Shown here piece by piece: positions 9,920 through 20,192 of a stretch of DNA of 23,416 nt. How positions within the stretch are numbered: the stretch's first letter is position 1; each line of letters starts with the position of its first letter. The notes beneath the pieces were generated by a model, which saw nothing but the letters and a program-made list of their open reading frames with translations, made no database searches and was not told the DNA's origin. The position numbers were made by a program, and so were the translations under genes. This stretch comes from Lunasporangiospora selenospora (taxonomy: Eukaryota > Mortierellomycota > Mortierellomycetes > Mortierellales > Mortierellaceae). The stretch spans positions 7,729 to 31,144 of the forward strand of contig JAABOA010000043.1 of NCBI GenBank assembly GCA_015680635.1, read 5' to 3'.

Positions 9920-10246
9920 ATGACAAAGAGCACTCGTAACTCACTCCACGGACCCCAAAGTCCAGATCCTACTTGCAGCAAATGCCGCTACAACCTGAGG
10001 GATCACAAGCAATCAAACCCTGGCTGTAACACAGCTAAAAACAAACCGCAACTGGAGCCAATGTCCCACCCGACACAAGATGGAGGAGTCTGCTCATCAA
10101 AGAGAATTATTAACTCGTCGATCTTGCATAACCCCACGTTAGAGACTAAGAGTATCGCAACAAGTCCTTTGGACAGATTTGATAGGATTGAGGTGCGCAT
10201 GATTTATCATGTCAACTCCACTAACAATCAAGTACAAAGTGGCTAG
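9920..10246 (+). CDS. Possible small Cys-containing protein, 108 aa
   Basis: The first ATG in this frame is at 9920, giving 108 aa of polar, low-hydrophobicity sequence with a CSKCRYNL motif near residue 25 and three further Cys. A TATA-like cataaatacc sits 45 nt upstream, the spacing seen at other genes in the window, and this is the main support. No family is recognised. The frame ends close to a potential donor (CAA|GTACAA), so a further exon may exist, but the following DNA is a decayed duplication and I could not build one. It could equally be a chance frame. Confidence 0.35.
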   Translation: MTKSTRNSLHGPQSPDPTCSKCRYNLRDHKQSNPGCNTAKNKPQLEPMSHPTQDGGVCSSKRIINSSILHNPTLETKSIATSPLDRFDRIEVRMIYHVNSTNNQVQSG

Positions 10247-10343
10247 GCTCGGACACCCAGCCACTGCAGCTGCTTATCACAGAGGCACCGGACAGTGTCT
10301 TGTGGCAATGCAGTCGATGAATAAAGTGAGCGAGCCAAGAGCT

Positions 10344-10700
10344 CGACGTATACGTCTCTCTATCGAGCCGCTACTAAAAAAGACCGGGTGTTTTTGGGCG
10401 GTGTTTGAGGTACGTCGGGAGAGAGTGTCGCTGTGTTGCTGTGTCCATGTTAGCTGAGAGGATAGTACAAGAGAGATATGACTGCCATATTTTGTGGGCA
10501 TATCCCTCAAAATCTAGTGAGTTTGCACTAGAGGAGCGCCTGGAACCTTGATCAGACGTCTCTCAATCGACCTGCCACTAAAAAAGATCGGGTGTTTTTT
10601 TTTATTTTTTATTTTATTTTTTTTTTTGGGTTTGATGGATGTTGGGAGAGACATACACTGTATCGCTGTGTCGCTGTGTCGATGGTAGCTGAGGAGAGAG
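10344..10700. repeat. Decayed direct duplication
   Basis: Two diverged copies of a ~115-140-nt segment lie about 205 nt apart: 10344-10462 and 10553-10700. Each runs acgtctctc, atcga, a ctaaaaaaga(c/t)cgggtgtttttt core, a g/t-rich middle, then cgctgtgt repeats and tagctgag. The second copy has an expanded T-rich tract (10589-10627). No intact gene is seen from 10247 to 10916; open frames here are short and low-complexity. Confidence 0.6.
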
Positions 10701-10916
10701 TGAGGGGGACCGAGAGGTATGCGAGGTACTGGACAGGATAGTCTAATTAAGGGCGGCGACGGAGGGCATCGCCGGCCGAGGGTCAATCTACGAGTCTAGG
10801 ATAGTGGGTTGAGTTGGTATCCAGAGGATATCGAGATATGGACTCCCAGATGCTGGACTTACAAATGACAAGGTGAGAGTTTATTGTTTTGAGCAATAGT
10901 AGCAATAGTTACAAAT

Positions 10917-12432
10917 TTATATTTCAGATATTTTTTTGGTCTGATATCGTGTAAGCATCCGCGATGGATTATATCTAGAGCGGCCAAGAACAACACTGGA
11001 TGGACTGCCCTCGTTGTTTTTGACGGAGTGGCATCGTTTTTTTTTTGTATTGTCGACATCAATCTGATCAGCATCAGGTATGGATCTTTTTCTTGATCTC
11101 GTCAACGACTCCTCATCCGACTCATAGTCAACGTTGACATCAACCTCAAGGTCTTCCTCCTCATTATTGACCTCCTCAACATCAGACTCCTCCTCAACCT
11201 CAGAGTCCTCCTCAACATCAGACTCCTCCTCAACATCAGACTCCTCCTCAACCTCAGAGTCCTCCTCAACATTGTTGATCTCAACATTGTTGAGCTCCTC
11301 AACATCAGACTCCTCCTCAACCTCAGCCTCCTCCTCAACCTCAGCCTCCTCCTCAACCTCAGCCTCCTCCTCAACCTCAGCCTCCTCCTCAACCTCAGGC
11401 TCTCTGTTGCTGTCATTGCTATGATCAGATTGACCAATGAGTCCAGCGACTTGCACTGCTGTGATTGGCAATGCTTGCCCTGGAATGGGCTTGGATAATT
11501 CGTGGTGCTTGCACTTATGAGGGTTGTTGTATTGATCAAAATACATGATCGTGTGCCTGTATCCTGGACAGCCTGCGATCTCGACAAGACAGCAAATGTG
11601 GAAAACATTTTGCTGCCTGCCAGATACACTCGCAGAACAAGTGTTTGGCAGCAATCGTCCTAAACGCCTTTTGCGTTTATCTAAATAAATAAATAAATAA
11701 AACACGTCAGAATCAACGCGTAAATATTGTGAAATATCCCTACAAACAAGACATTGACCTACTTTTGGGGGGCCGAGCAATCGCTCCTCTTGATCCTGTC
11801 CGCCAATCCTCAATGCTATTAGAGGACGTTAATGTTAAAATGACTTTAACTGATAGATCAAAAGTCGGCTTGAAAGTGTGTTTCTCGGAGTTGGATATGG
11901 TCAGGTAGAAACCGAGCAAAATGCAGATGGCTACTGTGCTTGTCATTGTATTTTTGAACGGTGGGGCCAAGTGCAACTTGTTCCTGGACGCATAGTCGAT
12001 CATTTTTGTTAGAGAGACCTCAATGAGGCCTTGGCTAGGACTCTTATTCGGAATACGACTTTTCTGATTGTAAAATAAAGATCTGACATCATTCTTGACA
12101 TCATCCTTGATATCCTCAAACTCAGGTCCACTGCATTGATTTCCAAAAAACTTCATGGTGTCGTCTTTTGATGAGCGGACATGGAGCATGTTTCGATGCT
12201 TCCTGATTGAGTTAATAAAATCTTTTCCTTCTTTGGTTGGCAGTTGTTCAAGCCCGTTAATATTTTGCAAGATCCTGCCAACAGTCCGCAAGTCCTTGGA
12301 CGTCTCTATAACTCGGCGGAATACATCCTCCTGCTCGAGGATCTCACGAAAAAAGTCGCATTTTGTATTCACCATTGGCTGGTAAACTCCTTGTCCTTGA
12401 TTGATATTGAACTCGATAGAGTAATCGACCAT
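10917..12432 (-). CDS. Unrecognised protein with acidic VEEE/S repeats
   Basis: Best model: 11935-12432 joined to 10917-11795, an intron of 139 nt (ACA|GTAGCC..GACAG|GA, phase 0), giving 458 aa from a true ATG. An alternative junction (G|GTTTCT to AATAG|CA) also keeps frame. A further in-frame 63-nt intron at 11681-11743 (GTAGGG..TTTAG) is possible. The N-terminal 165 residues are helical and charged. The middle is Cys/His-rich (CLVC, ICCLVEIAGCPGY, HKCKHH), suggesting metal binding. The C-terminal third is an 18-nt/6-aa repeat of VEEEAE or VEEESD type over about 95 residues, then a basic tail (RSRKRS, KKKR) that could be a nuclear signal. Acidic tracts with a basic tail are seen in histone- or DNA-associated proteins, but no family is identified. 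Confidence 0.55.
11134..11405. repeat. 18-nt coding minisatellite (acidic repeats)
   Basis: About 13-15 tandem units of an 18-nt motif, cctcctcaacctcagact or close variants, with a short interruption near 11270-11300. On the minus strand they encode the VEEEAE and VEEESD repeats. Openness on the other strand and in another frame is a by-product of the repeat. Confidence 0.85.
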
Positions 12433-12479
12433 GTTGGTGCTAGTTGTGGTGGTAGTAGTAGACTGGTGGTGGTGGAGGT

Positions 12480-12620
12480 GTAATGTGTAAAAGGGAGTGA
12501 GTGAGAGGAGATAGTGTGAGGAGAGAGTGGGTGAAAGGAGAAAGTGAGTGAGAGGAGGTAGTGTGAGGAGAGAGTGGGTGAGAGGAGAAAGTGAGTGAGA
12601 AGGGAAAGAGAGAAAGTTGA
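12480..12620. repeat. 47-nt purine-rich minisatellite in a 5' leader
   Basis: About 2.5 copies of a 47-nt purine-rich unit starting gtgagtgagaggag and containing tagtgtgaggagagagtgg run from 12497. A ggtgtaatgtgtaaaagg motif lies just before at 12478. The block is upstream of the acidic-repeat gene (ATG at 12432). Confidence 0.75.
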
Positions 12621-12646
12621 GAAGGAGATGAGAGATTGACTATTTA

Positions 12647-12776
12647 TACAAAGGTGACGTGTACCCAGTATAAATACAAAGGTGACGTGTACCCAGTATA
12701 AGTACAAAGGTGACGTGTACCCAATATAAATACAAAGGTGACGTGTACCCAGTATAAATACAAAGGTGATGTATCC
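12647..12776. repeat. 28-nt tandem array with a TATA-like and a TGACGT element in each unit
   Basis: Units start exactly at 12647, 12675, 12703, 12731 and 12759. Each reads tacaaaggtgacgtgtaccc followed by agtataaa. There are no spacers. The joined units create cagtataaatac (TATA-like) and gtgacgtgta (contains the CRE/bZIP-type core TGACGT). It lies 215-345 nt upstream of the acidic-repeat gene, where TATA boxes of other genes in the window lie, though further out. Confidence 0.85.
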
Positions 12777-12884
12777 TCATCGAGGGGAGCGCTGACAAGA
12801 CCGATCTCAAAAACCCTCCACCGTTGAGTATACTTATTGTGGCAATATACATCCGAGATTATTTTACGTTGCAATCTATATTCA

Positions 12885-13431
12885 GCCTGACTATACTTTA
12901 AGTATTCTATACCTGGGTATATTTTACATTGCAATCTATACTCATGCTGAGTATACTTTGTGTTGTACTCTATACCTGGTATATTTTACACTGAGATCTA
13001 TACTCAGCATGAGTATANNNNNNNNNNTGAGTATACTTTGTGTTGTACTCTATACCTGGTATATTTTACACTGAGATCTATACTCAGCATGAGTATATTT
13101 TATGTTGTACTCTATACCTGGGTATACTTTATGTTGTAATCTATACTTAAGTATACTTTGTGTTGTAATCTATACCTTAGTATATTTTACATTGCAGTCT
13201 ATACTCAGATTGAGTATACTTTATGTTGTATTCTATACCCGGTATATCTTACATCTCAATCTATACTCAGACTTGGTATACTTTGTGTTGTACTCTATAC
13301 CTGGTATATTTTACACTGAAATCTATACTCAGCATGAGTATACTTTACACTGAAATCTATACTCAGCATGAGTATACTTTATGTTGTACTCTATACCTGG
13401 TATATTTTACATTGCAATCTATAATCCACAT
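12885..13431. repeat. 62-nt palindrome-rich tandem array with an assembly gap
   Basis: About eight to nine copies of a 62-nt unit. Each is made of two ~31-nt halves, gagtatactttgtgttgtac + tctatacctg and gtatattttacactgagatc + tatactcagcat. Each unit carries two short inverted repeats: tatactca-gca-tgagtata and tatacc..ggtata. The run of ten N at 13018-13027 lies within it, so the true copy number is unknown. The open frames crossing it are repeat artefacts. It lies just beyond the 3' end of the RepHel gene. Confidence 0.85.
13018..13027. other. Assembly gap (10 N)
   Basis: Ten unresolved bases within the 62-nt array. The flanks are near-identical repeat units, so the gap may hide any number of copies. 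Confidence 1.
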
Positions 13432-13652
13432 TAGAAGATAGCCTACCTGGCCAATCGATATCGACTGTCTCGACTATCTCAGTCCCTAATATTAAAACGC
13501 AATAACTTTTTCAACAATCCTCTCGATTTTGCATGGGTTTGTTGAGCGTCTCAAATAAGCAGCACATACTGTGGTCAAAAACATCTGATGTTGATAAAGA
13601 AATTTGTACTTTTCATTGATCAGATTTATTAAATAATTCTGTGGGATGCTAA
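13432..13652. other. 3' flank of RepHel, no gene
   Basis: About 220 nt between the palindromic array and the RepHel stop. There is an AATAAA-like polyadenylation signal on the minus strand (about 13628-13637). The stretch aaaacgcaataactttttca at about 13495 is AT-rich and unassigned. I looked for a hairpin followed by CTRR on the minus strand and saw nothing convincing. Confidence 0.4.
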
Positions 13653-16600
13653 TTAGTACTTTAGGATATCAGATATAGGCCCAGACTGTAATCCAATCTC
13701 ATCGTCAATTGTATCCAGAATCTCGTCCTCGATACATCGACTCTCCTCACGTAATTTACTTAATCGACTTTTTACACAATTAGCAACCTCGGCAATCTTT
13801 TTGAGATCCATGTCAATAATATAAAGATCATTACGGGATCTAACACGACTCATGGCAACATAGACCTGTCCAGATGTAAATACGTTGCGTAAGGAGACGG
13901 CTGCCTTAGGTAATGTAAGAGACTGGGACTTGTGGATCGTAATAGCCCACGATAAAATTAGAGGAAACTGCGATCTCTCGTGATATCCAAGCCTTGAGCA
14001 ACGGGTCTCTTTACATATTTTAAACCTCTTTCCATCGTCTGTTACTATCTCTATAACATCATGCTTTGAGTCTACGTTGCTTTCGTAGATTCCCACGACT
14101 GATCCGACGGTTCCATTGACTAAGCCGTCAGATACACTTACATTTGATGTGCACATAACCCTTGATCCGACTTTTAATTTTAAAGCCGACATGAGACCAG
14201 TCTCTTTACATATCATGTCCAATATATATTTGTCTTTTATGGTGTCTCCATTGTCATATGCAGTGCTTATGTACTCGTCGCCTGGAAGCTCCAAAAGTCG
14301 CATGTCATTGTATTGATTCGCAGCCATTTTGTGTGTCATGAGACGAATTGCATTATCTGGTATAGTAGTTGAGTGTCCGAGGATCTCCAGTAAAACAGTT
14401 GCTGACCTCTTATCAACTACTCCCTCTCTAACACAATCGAGAAGGTACTTAAACTCATTGTCCAATCCATGTCGACACGGAATAGTGAGATCAAGTCTCT
14501 CAAGAGAGGAGTATACAGGTGATCTCCAAATCCAATCTACATTGATCATCCCTTTACAAACAGGCCCCAGCTGTCCAAAATCACCAAAAAAAATTATTGG
14601 CAATCCACCGAATTGTCCCAGATTATATTTATCATCGCTATATCCCATAGAGATTGACAGTGTCTCCTCCATGGTACTCAGAAGCGACCCTGATATCATT
14701 GACGCCTCGTCAACAAGGAATAAAATTTTTTTCCCTAGTGCTTGAATTTCGACAATTTGCTCCCGAATAGTAAATAGATTACCGACAATGAATGAGTTTC
14801 CTTTTTGCAGTCTCGCAATGCGAAACCAACGGTGTATAGTTTGGCCACCGATATTAACTGCTGCAACTCCAGAGGGCGCTAGCCGTATTATCTCAAAATT
14901 CTCTCTTTTTGCATATCTTGCCACGATTTTCAGTAGTGTCGATTTTCCGGTTCCTGCTGCTCCTGTGATTAACATTTGACAAGGTCTTGAGGTGTTTGAG
15001 ACGTTCTCAATGCGATCTTTGATACAGTTAAAGGCTGTCAACTGATCCTCTGTTAAATATAATGGATCAAGCTCAAGCTCTGGATCCGGTATCTGATCTT
15101 GAGATCGTAAATCTGCCATAGTCAGATCACTATAGCTGTCGTCCAACACAGATGACAAATGCGGCGCCAACTTGATAATTCTCTCTCTTCCTAGCACCGC
15201 GATAGCAAAATGTCTATATGACTTGATATCCGAGTTTGGGTCTATCCATTTATCAACATCGGCACGAGTGGGCCAATGCAACATCACAAGCTGCATAAAT
15301 GCTGCCTCAAAGTCGGTAATGTTAAATGTCCTGGTTCTAATAATTCCTTTGTTCTTCTTGACGTCGCGTAAACAAACATCCCTCCCTTTCCTGTCTTTAA
15401 AGTTTGGTCCACGAACAGATGTGCCATAGCGATAGTTCTCATAGAACTCTTTGTAACAAACAATCTCAAAATCCACCTCTAAAATAATCGTCAAGTAATA
15501 TTAGGATTAGTATAGTATGACCTTGCAAACATTTAATCCTGATTATAAATTTTAAATGGGACTTGTATAGTTACTTTTGTCACTCTTGACCATAGGTCTA
15601 TCCAGATATTTTCTCCATTTATCATCCATAAAAATATCTTCACTATCTGGTCTCAATTTCTGCAGATCCTTCAGCGGCTTTAATAAACCCCGTCGATTAT
15701 TTGGAGACTCTGTTGGTAAGAAAATAACCTTGTGAGAGACACCCGACATACTCCAGGAGCACAAATCCATTATTGCTTCAGTGACTGATACACTTCTGTA
15801 GTTGAAATTTTGGGCATACAAATCGCCACCATAGGATCCACTCAATCTATCTTGAGTCAGTCTAGCCTCATAGATAGCTGCATTCTCGGTAATATATTTA
15901 CACATATACCTTTTTGAGCGCGACCCATGATTGTACTGTAGATCCAAATTAACATTTGCGAAACGCAGTAAATCGATATTATAGCTGTTTATGAACAAAT
16001 CATCTTTTGTGCGACTGTAGATGTACCGGTTCTCCAATGTATCAAAGTATGTAGCATTTAAACAAGGATCTCTCGGAAATCCAAATCTGCACACTTTGGC
16101 ATTCTCATAACCTTCATATCGACAATATGGTCCGCAATGATGAGTCTGATGCTTTCGAATCAGATCTGTTATTTTAGGTGTTGAGCCAATGGATGCACAT
16201 GTTATTACATTTCCCTGTATCATCTCTCCAATATTTTTTTCTGTCCATAGGCAAAAATGTGTATGTGGCGCTCCTCTCTCTTGAATTTCCATGACCCAAC
16301 AGTAGGCGACAATTTTCCCAGTGTGTTTTTTAGCCCAATCCCCTCGAAGAAATCCAAAGAACCGGGACCATTTCTCCTTCCAATGCATTAAGAATAATAC
16401 AGGGTCCTTATGAAAAGGTGTGTTATCACCATGATGCTCTTTGAACACATTAGTCAGTCCTGGGCAATGGTCATCGCAAGTGTATGTTCCAAATAATTGA
16501 GGATTACCATATGAATCGAATAAGGCTGAGATTCTCAAATACAAGTCCTGTTTATATTTGATTCCAGTCCTGATGGTGGGTGGCACCGCAACAGTTCTGG

Positions 16601-18341
16601 TTTGGTTGTAAAAAGCTCTTGACCTATCCATCGTGGGATCTCTGTGATAAACATCAGACGCAACTGTCTTCCGCCCCTCGACTCTACGCGGAGCCATGCG
16701 ATTATGATATCCAAAAACTGTTTCCTTCTGTACCCAATCAAAAAGTGTAAAGATGTACTTTGTTGACATAGCAAATCTTCTATCAATTGATAGCAGCCTG
16801 AATTTAGCATAGGCTTTTAGAGTGGTTCTTGAGTACCCATTGGATATATCTAATTTTGATTGGCACAAGCAATAACAAGTACCGTTATTTGAGCATAAAA
16901 GCCGTCGTCTATAGGCTTGACTGTACAATCTCCATCAAGATGCACCAATAATAAATAAAAATATAGTTACCTAGAAGCTCCTCGTCGTCATAGCCAGGGT
17001 TTGGATCTGATTCCTCGCATCGATCGTCATTAGAGTTAGTAGCGACTGTTGTTTGGCTCTCGTGTTTATCAATTATCTCGCCAGACTCTAATCCATCATA
17101 ATTTAGAGAGTAAAACCCTTTTCCCTCAACATAAATATTTGGGAAAAGGTACCCAAGAAGGCGAGGGTTGGAGTATTTTACAAGTGTCTTTTGAGAGTCA
17201 ACTCCAAAAATAATGTCTTTCAAGCCATGCTCACTCCCTTGATTAGATATGGAGGGTAGTCCATCGTTTGCAGGCAAAAATATTGTGTCCTGCAAATTTT
17301 TTTTATCCTGAGAGTCATTAAAATAGGACTCCTCGTCCTCCAGAGTACGACCCATGGCAAATGATCTTAGAGCTGCTGTTAGCGAGCCGAATGACCCACC
17401 ATCACTCCTCTCGTCCTCAGCAAAAATGACCTTGTCCTTGTAGATATAGTTGTTTGCTTTTAACCATGAGTAAGCAACAAAAATACGCCTAATTTGGTCC
17501 TCTGATAGTTTTTTCTTTTCTCTAAGCTGATTTGATATCAAACCTCTTGTACCAGCGTTTCGTCCAAGAAAACTTAAGCATTTATAAATGCCAATATGAC
17601 CTTTAACAAAGTGATGCCCTGGCCGTGTAGACTTCTCATCAAATAACCTCCTATTTGTCAGCTCACAAAACACCGATATAGGACTTAGAAAAGAGTCAGC
17701 TGAGGATGGAAGATCTATCAGCTCTTGTGGGATTTTCCCTGGATAACACCATTTTTTGTTTATGAAAATCATCTATCATGATATCAATGGATAATATTAA
17801 TACCCATATACAAACAGCTGTACAAAACAACTCTGCAGGAGGATGGCATATGCTTACAAGTTGTTGAATGACGGCGACTTTATCTTTTATATTGTGTGGT
17901 GAACATACAATATATTTTTTATCTTTTTTGTATCGCCTAAAGGAGACCGGATCTCCATTTCTCTCGAGATAATACATGACGGGCCATTTGCACCGGTTTC
18001 TTATCAAAAAGCTGTTTAATTGATACTCGATTGAGTCGCTCAACAGATTGATCTCATGTGGGTACAATAATCGACAACAGACGGCACAGCAGTAAGATGG
18101 TACAGATCTTATGCACCTTTGCATCTCATTACTAAATCTCTCATCCCTGAAATTTGACCGTTGTGGAGATGGGCAGATGGGATTATCGTACTCCTCAAAG
18201 CAATCATACTCCTCAAAAACCTCATAGTCGTCTCTCTCTACTACATCAATCAACCGTATTATGTTTAAGCTTTTGCATCTCTATCAATTTCCTAATATCA
18301 CCGCAAAAATTACGACAATATATCCCTTTACCTTGACTCAT
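13653..18341 (-). CDS. Helitron RepHel: HUH rolling-circle replicase fused to PIF1-type helicase
   Basis: Proposed exons: 18332-18341, 17812-18240, 16971-17738, 15575-16915 and 13653-15478, an open frame of about 1457 aa. Introns in order: GTAAAG..GTAG (91 nt), GTATAT..CCAG (73), GTAACT..CAAG (55) and GTAACT..TTTTAG (96). The last is strongest; the third uses an unusual AAG acceptor and is the least certain, and the first exon (MSQ) is tentative. Domains: a Cys-rich N-terminus (CCAVCCRLLYP); KIPQELIDLP typical of fungal Helitrons; a Rep domain with HUH motif APHTHFCLW (His about 620 and 622) and catalytic-pair motif YMCKY (Tyr about 738 and 742); and a helicase with Walker A GAAGTGKST (about 1025), DEAS Walker B, GDFGQLGPV, HKSQSLTLP and YVAMSRVRS. 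All key residues are present. The enzyme would nick one strand, become covalently linked and drive peel-and-paste transposition. A TATA (TTATAAAT, 18411-18418) lies 70 nt upstream. It may be active. Confidence 0.93.
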
Positions 18342-18410
18342 TTTGTTTTGTATACGATTGATTATGGAGCTGGAGTTGTTGTTACTCAGAATAGTAAATC
18401 TGTAAGACTT

Positions 18411-18420
18411 ATTTATAATT
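18411..18420 (-). promoter_or_regulatory. TATA box of RepHel
   Basis: AATTATAAAT on the minus strand, 70 nt before the ATG at 18341. The spacing matches TATA boxes of neighbouring genes and supports 18341 as the start of the RepHel frame. Confidence 0.5.
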
Positions 18421-18454
18421 TACTAGGATTCGAGGAATATAGATAACTACACTA

Positions 18455-18537
18455 TCACACCGATGCACTTTGGCTCATCTCCTGCTAGTAGGAGTCTATG
18501 TGATATTTGGATTCCTACACCGTCACACCGAGTTACT
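18455..18537. repeat. Short direct repeat between RepHel and the Q-rich gene
   Basis: Two copies, about 65 nt apart, of an acac(t/c)-(a/g)tcacaccga block followed by actttggctcatctcc or actttagctcatctcc. The second copy overlaps the 3' end of the Q-rich gene. Confidence 0.5.
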
Positions 18538-19619
18538 TTAGCTCATCTCCATATCAGCATTACTCTGAGGGTTCTGACTCGTTTTACTGGGTCCATCATG
18601 GGCAGGCTTAGTCTTTTGGTTTCTAGCTGGCACTTTGGTTAGATCGGATGCGTCCTGATCGGGCTCCTTTCGTTTTCTTCCATTGTCAGGAACATCCATA
18701 ACTGTAGTTGTCAAAGTATCAACTGGCTGCGGATATACTGACTGTGAATTTAGCTGCTGAACTGGATTTAGTTGCTGCTGACCAGGAATCGGTTGCTGCT
18801 GACCAGGCAGCTGATAACTCGTTTGCGGCTGGTAAGTCGGTTGCTGGTAAGTTGACTGCTGATAACCCAGTGGTTGCTGATAAACCGGTTGCTGCTGGTA
18901 AACCGGTTGCTGCTGAGACCCCAGTAGTGGGGCCTGCTGTTGCTGCTGGACAGGCTGCTGCTGTTGCTGCTGAACGGGGTTGTGTTGCTGCTGGACAGGC
19001 TGCTGCTGTTGTAGAGTAAGCTGCAAAGAGGCAGATCTTTTTTCAAAATCCTCTTTTGATTCACCATCCAACATACCATGGAAACCAGATTGTGGAATAC
19101 ACTCTGTGACTGTAACGTCATTGACACTTAATCGATGAAGAAAAATATAGCGATGACTTCCAGCTGGAACTTCTGTATCACCTTGCCTAAAGGACGACCA
19201 TGACTTAACAGCAAGATCGCCCGCGAATTCAAGATTTGTGCCCTGGGGTAGGTAATTAAGTTGGATTGGGAAACCCTCTCCTGATCGTACAATCCAACAG
19301 AGCTTAAGTCTACCCGTTAGATCACTTTAAAATAAAATGAGTAAGTATGGGGCCATGACAAATGCTGGTTGAGTAGCTGATTAAATATCATGGTGGCTTA
19401 CACTTTATCTTGGACAATGGCAATGATGTATGCTCTATAGTGTGCAGATTTCAGAGGTACCTCTTTCGGAATCGATTTGATCGCTGCTCCAGAGCAGGTT
19501 ACAAGATTACTAGCAAACTTGGCAGCTTGCAGGTGATCAGAGTCTTTAATATCAATAACCCTGAGAGGGTTAGCGAAGGTTGATCCGACAGGTACATTTG
19601 CTCTATTTACGCTTGTCAT
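18538..19619 (-). CDS. Unrecognised protein with a glutamine-rich, prion-like C-terminal half
   Basis: A two-exon gene, 19402-19619 and 18538-19324, with a 77-nt phase-2 intron (GTAAGC..TTAAAG; an AAG acceptor, the only AG that keeps frame). It gives 334 aa from a true ATG. Residues 1-165 are mixed beta-type sequence (RVIDIKDSDH, RAYIIAIVQDKV, GRLKLCWIVRSGEGF, YIFLHRLSVNDVTVTE), possibly a compact beta-barrel domain; I do not recognise the family. Residues about 180-285 are almost entirely Q with P, Y and L (VQQQ, VYQQQ), a low-complexity region like prion-like domains. The tail has a basic GRKRKEP motif that could be a nuclear signal. A TATA-like TATTTAAAA lies 40 nt upstream. It lies next upstream of RepHel on the same strand, so it may act with it, but that is inference. 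Confidence 0.7.
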
Positions 19620-19764
19620 TTTGTTTATGTTATTAAAGCAGACAATCAGAGAGCATTTTAAATAGAAAAGCGATACTCCTGGAGATTTTGTAGCGGTGAA
19701 TAGTGCAAGTGTAGAGGGGAGCGAGCTGAGCGTGAGGTTTAAGAGGTAAGCTTAAGCTCTAAGT

Positions 19765-20120
19765 CAAGGTGAAAAGTGTAAGGTGGAGGGTGTAAGGTGG
19801 AGGGTGTATGGTGGAGGGTGTAAGGTGTAAGGTGGAGGGTGGAGGGTGGAGGCCGGATAGTGGAGGGTGGAGGATGGATGATGTAAAGAGTAAGGAGGGA
19901 GGTGTAGGGTGAGGAGTCTATGGTGGAGGGTGTAAGGTGTAAGGTGGAGGGTGGTTGGCGGAGGGTGGAGAGTGGAGGGTGGTTGATGGATTGTGTAACA
20001 GTGTAAAGAGTAAGGAGATAGGTGATGGGTGATTAGTCTATGGTGCAGGGTGTAAAGTCTATGGTGCAGGGTGTAAAGTCTATGGTGCAGGGTGTAAAGT
20101 CTAAGGTGTAGGGAGTGGTT
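19765..20120. repeat. G-rich gtgtaaggtggagg minisatellite
   Basis: A 350-nt array of degenerate short units, mostly ggtgtaaggtggagg with variants ggtgtatggtggagg and aagtctatggtgcagggtgt, in a 573-nt gene-free stretch (19620-20192). The G-rich + strand contains many GTGTAA hexamers, the motif found at promoters in the window. The minus-strand frame crossing it (His/Leu/Pro/Tyr/Thr repeats) is an artefact. Confidence 0.8.
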
Positions 20121-20192
20121 TAAGGTTTGATTATCCCCAGTCACCTCAGTCTCCACGAATAAAAAAAGATCAAAATTATCAATTTCAGCATC

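Noticed and set aside
10209-10786. Short frames on both strands
   Set aside because: Cross a decayed duplication and T-rich tracts; no start context or family.
11134-11424. Ser-rich open frame on the + strand, and Leu/Arg-rich frame on the minus strand
   Set aside because: Both are by-products of the 18-nt repeat; the acidic frame continues into non-repetitive coding sequence.
12647-12776. Possible CRISPR array
   Set aside because: The 28-nt units are contiguous with no spacers, and the genome has spliced fungal genes; it is a tandem repeat.
12369-12934. Minus-strand frames across the 47-nt and 28-nt arrays
   Set aside because: Open only because repeat units lack stops; low-complexity products.
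13102-13441. Two Tyr/Leu-rich + strand frames
   Set aside because: Lie entirely in the 62-nt array and repeat with it.
13432-13652. Helitron 3' end (hairpin plus CTRR) near the RepHel stop
   Set aside because: No hairpin of adequate length next to CTRR was found, and no matching 5' TC end could be placed.
19764-20156. His/Leu/Pro-rich minus-strand frame
   Set aside because: Read entirely from the G-rich minisatellite.
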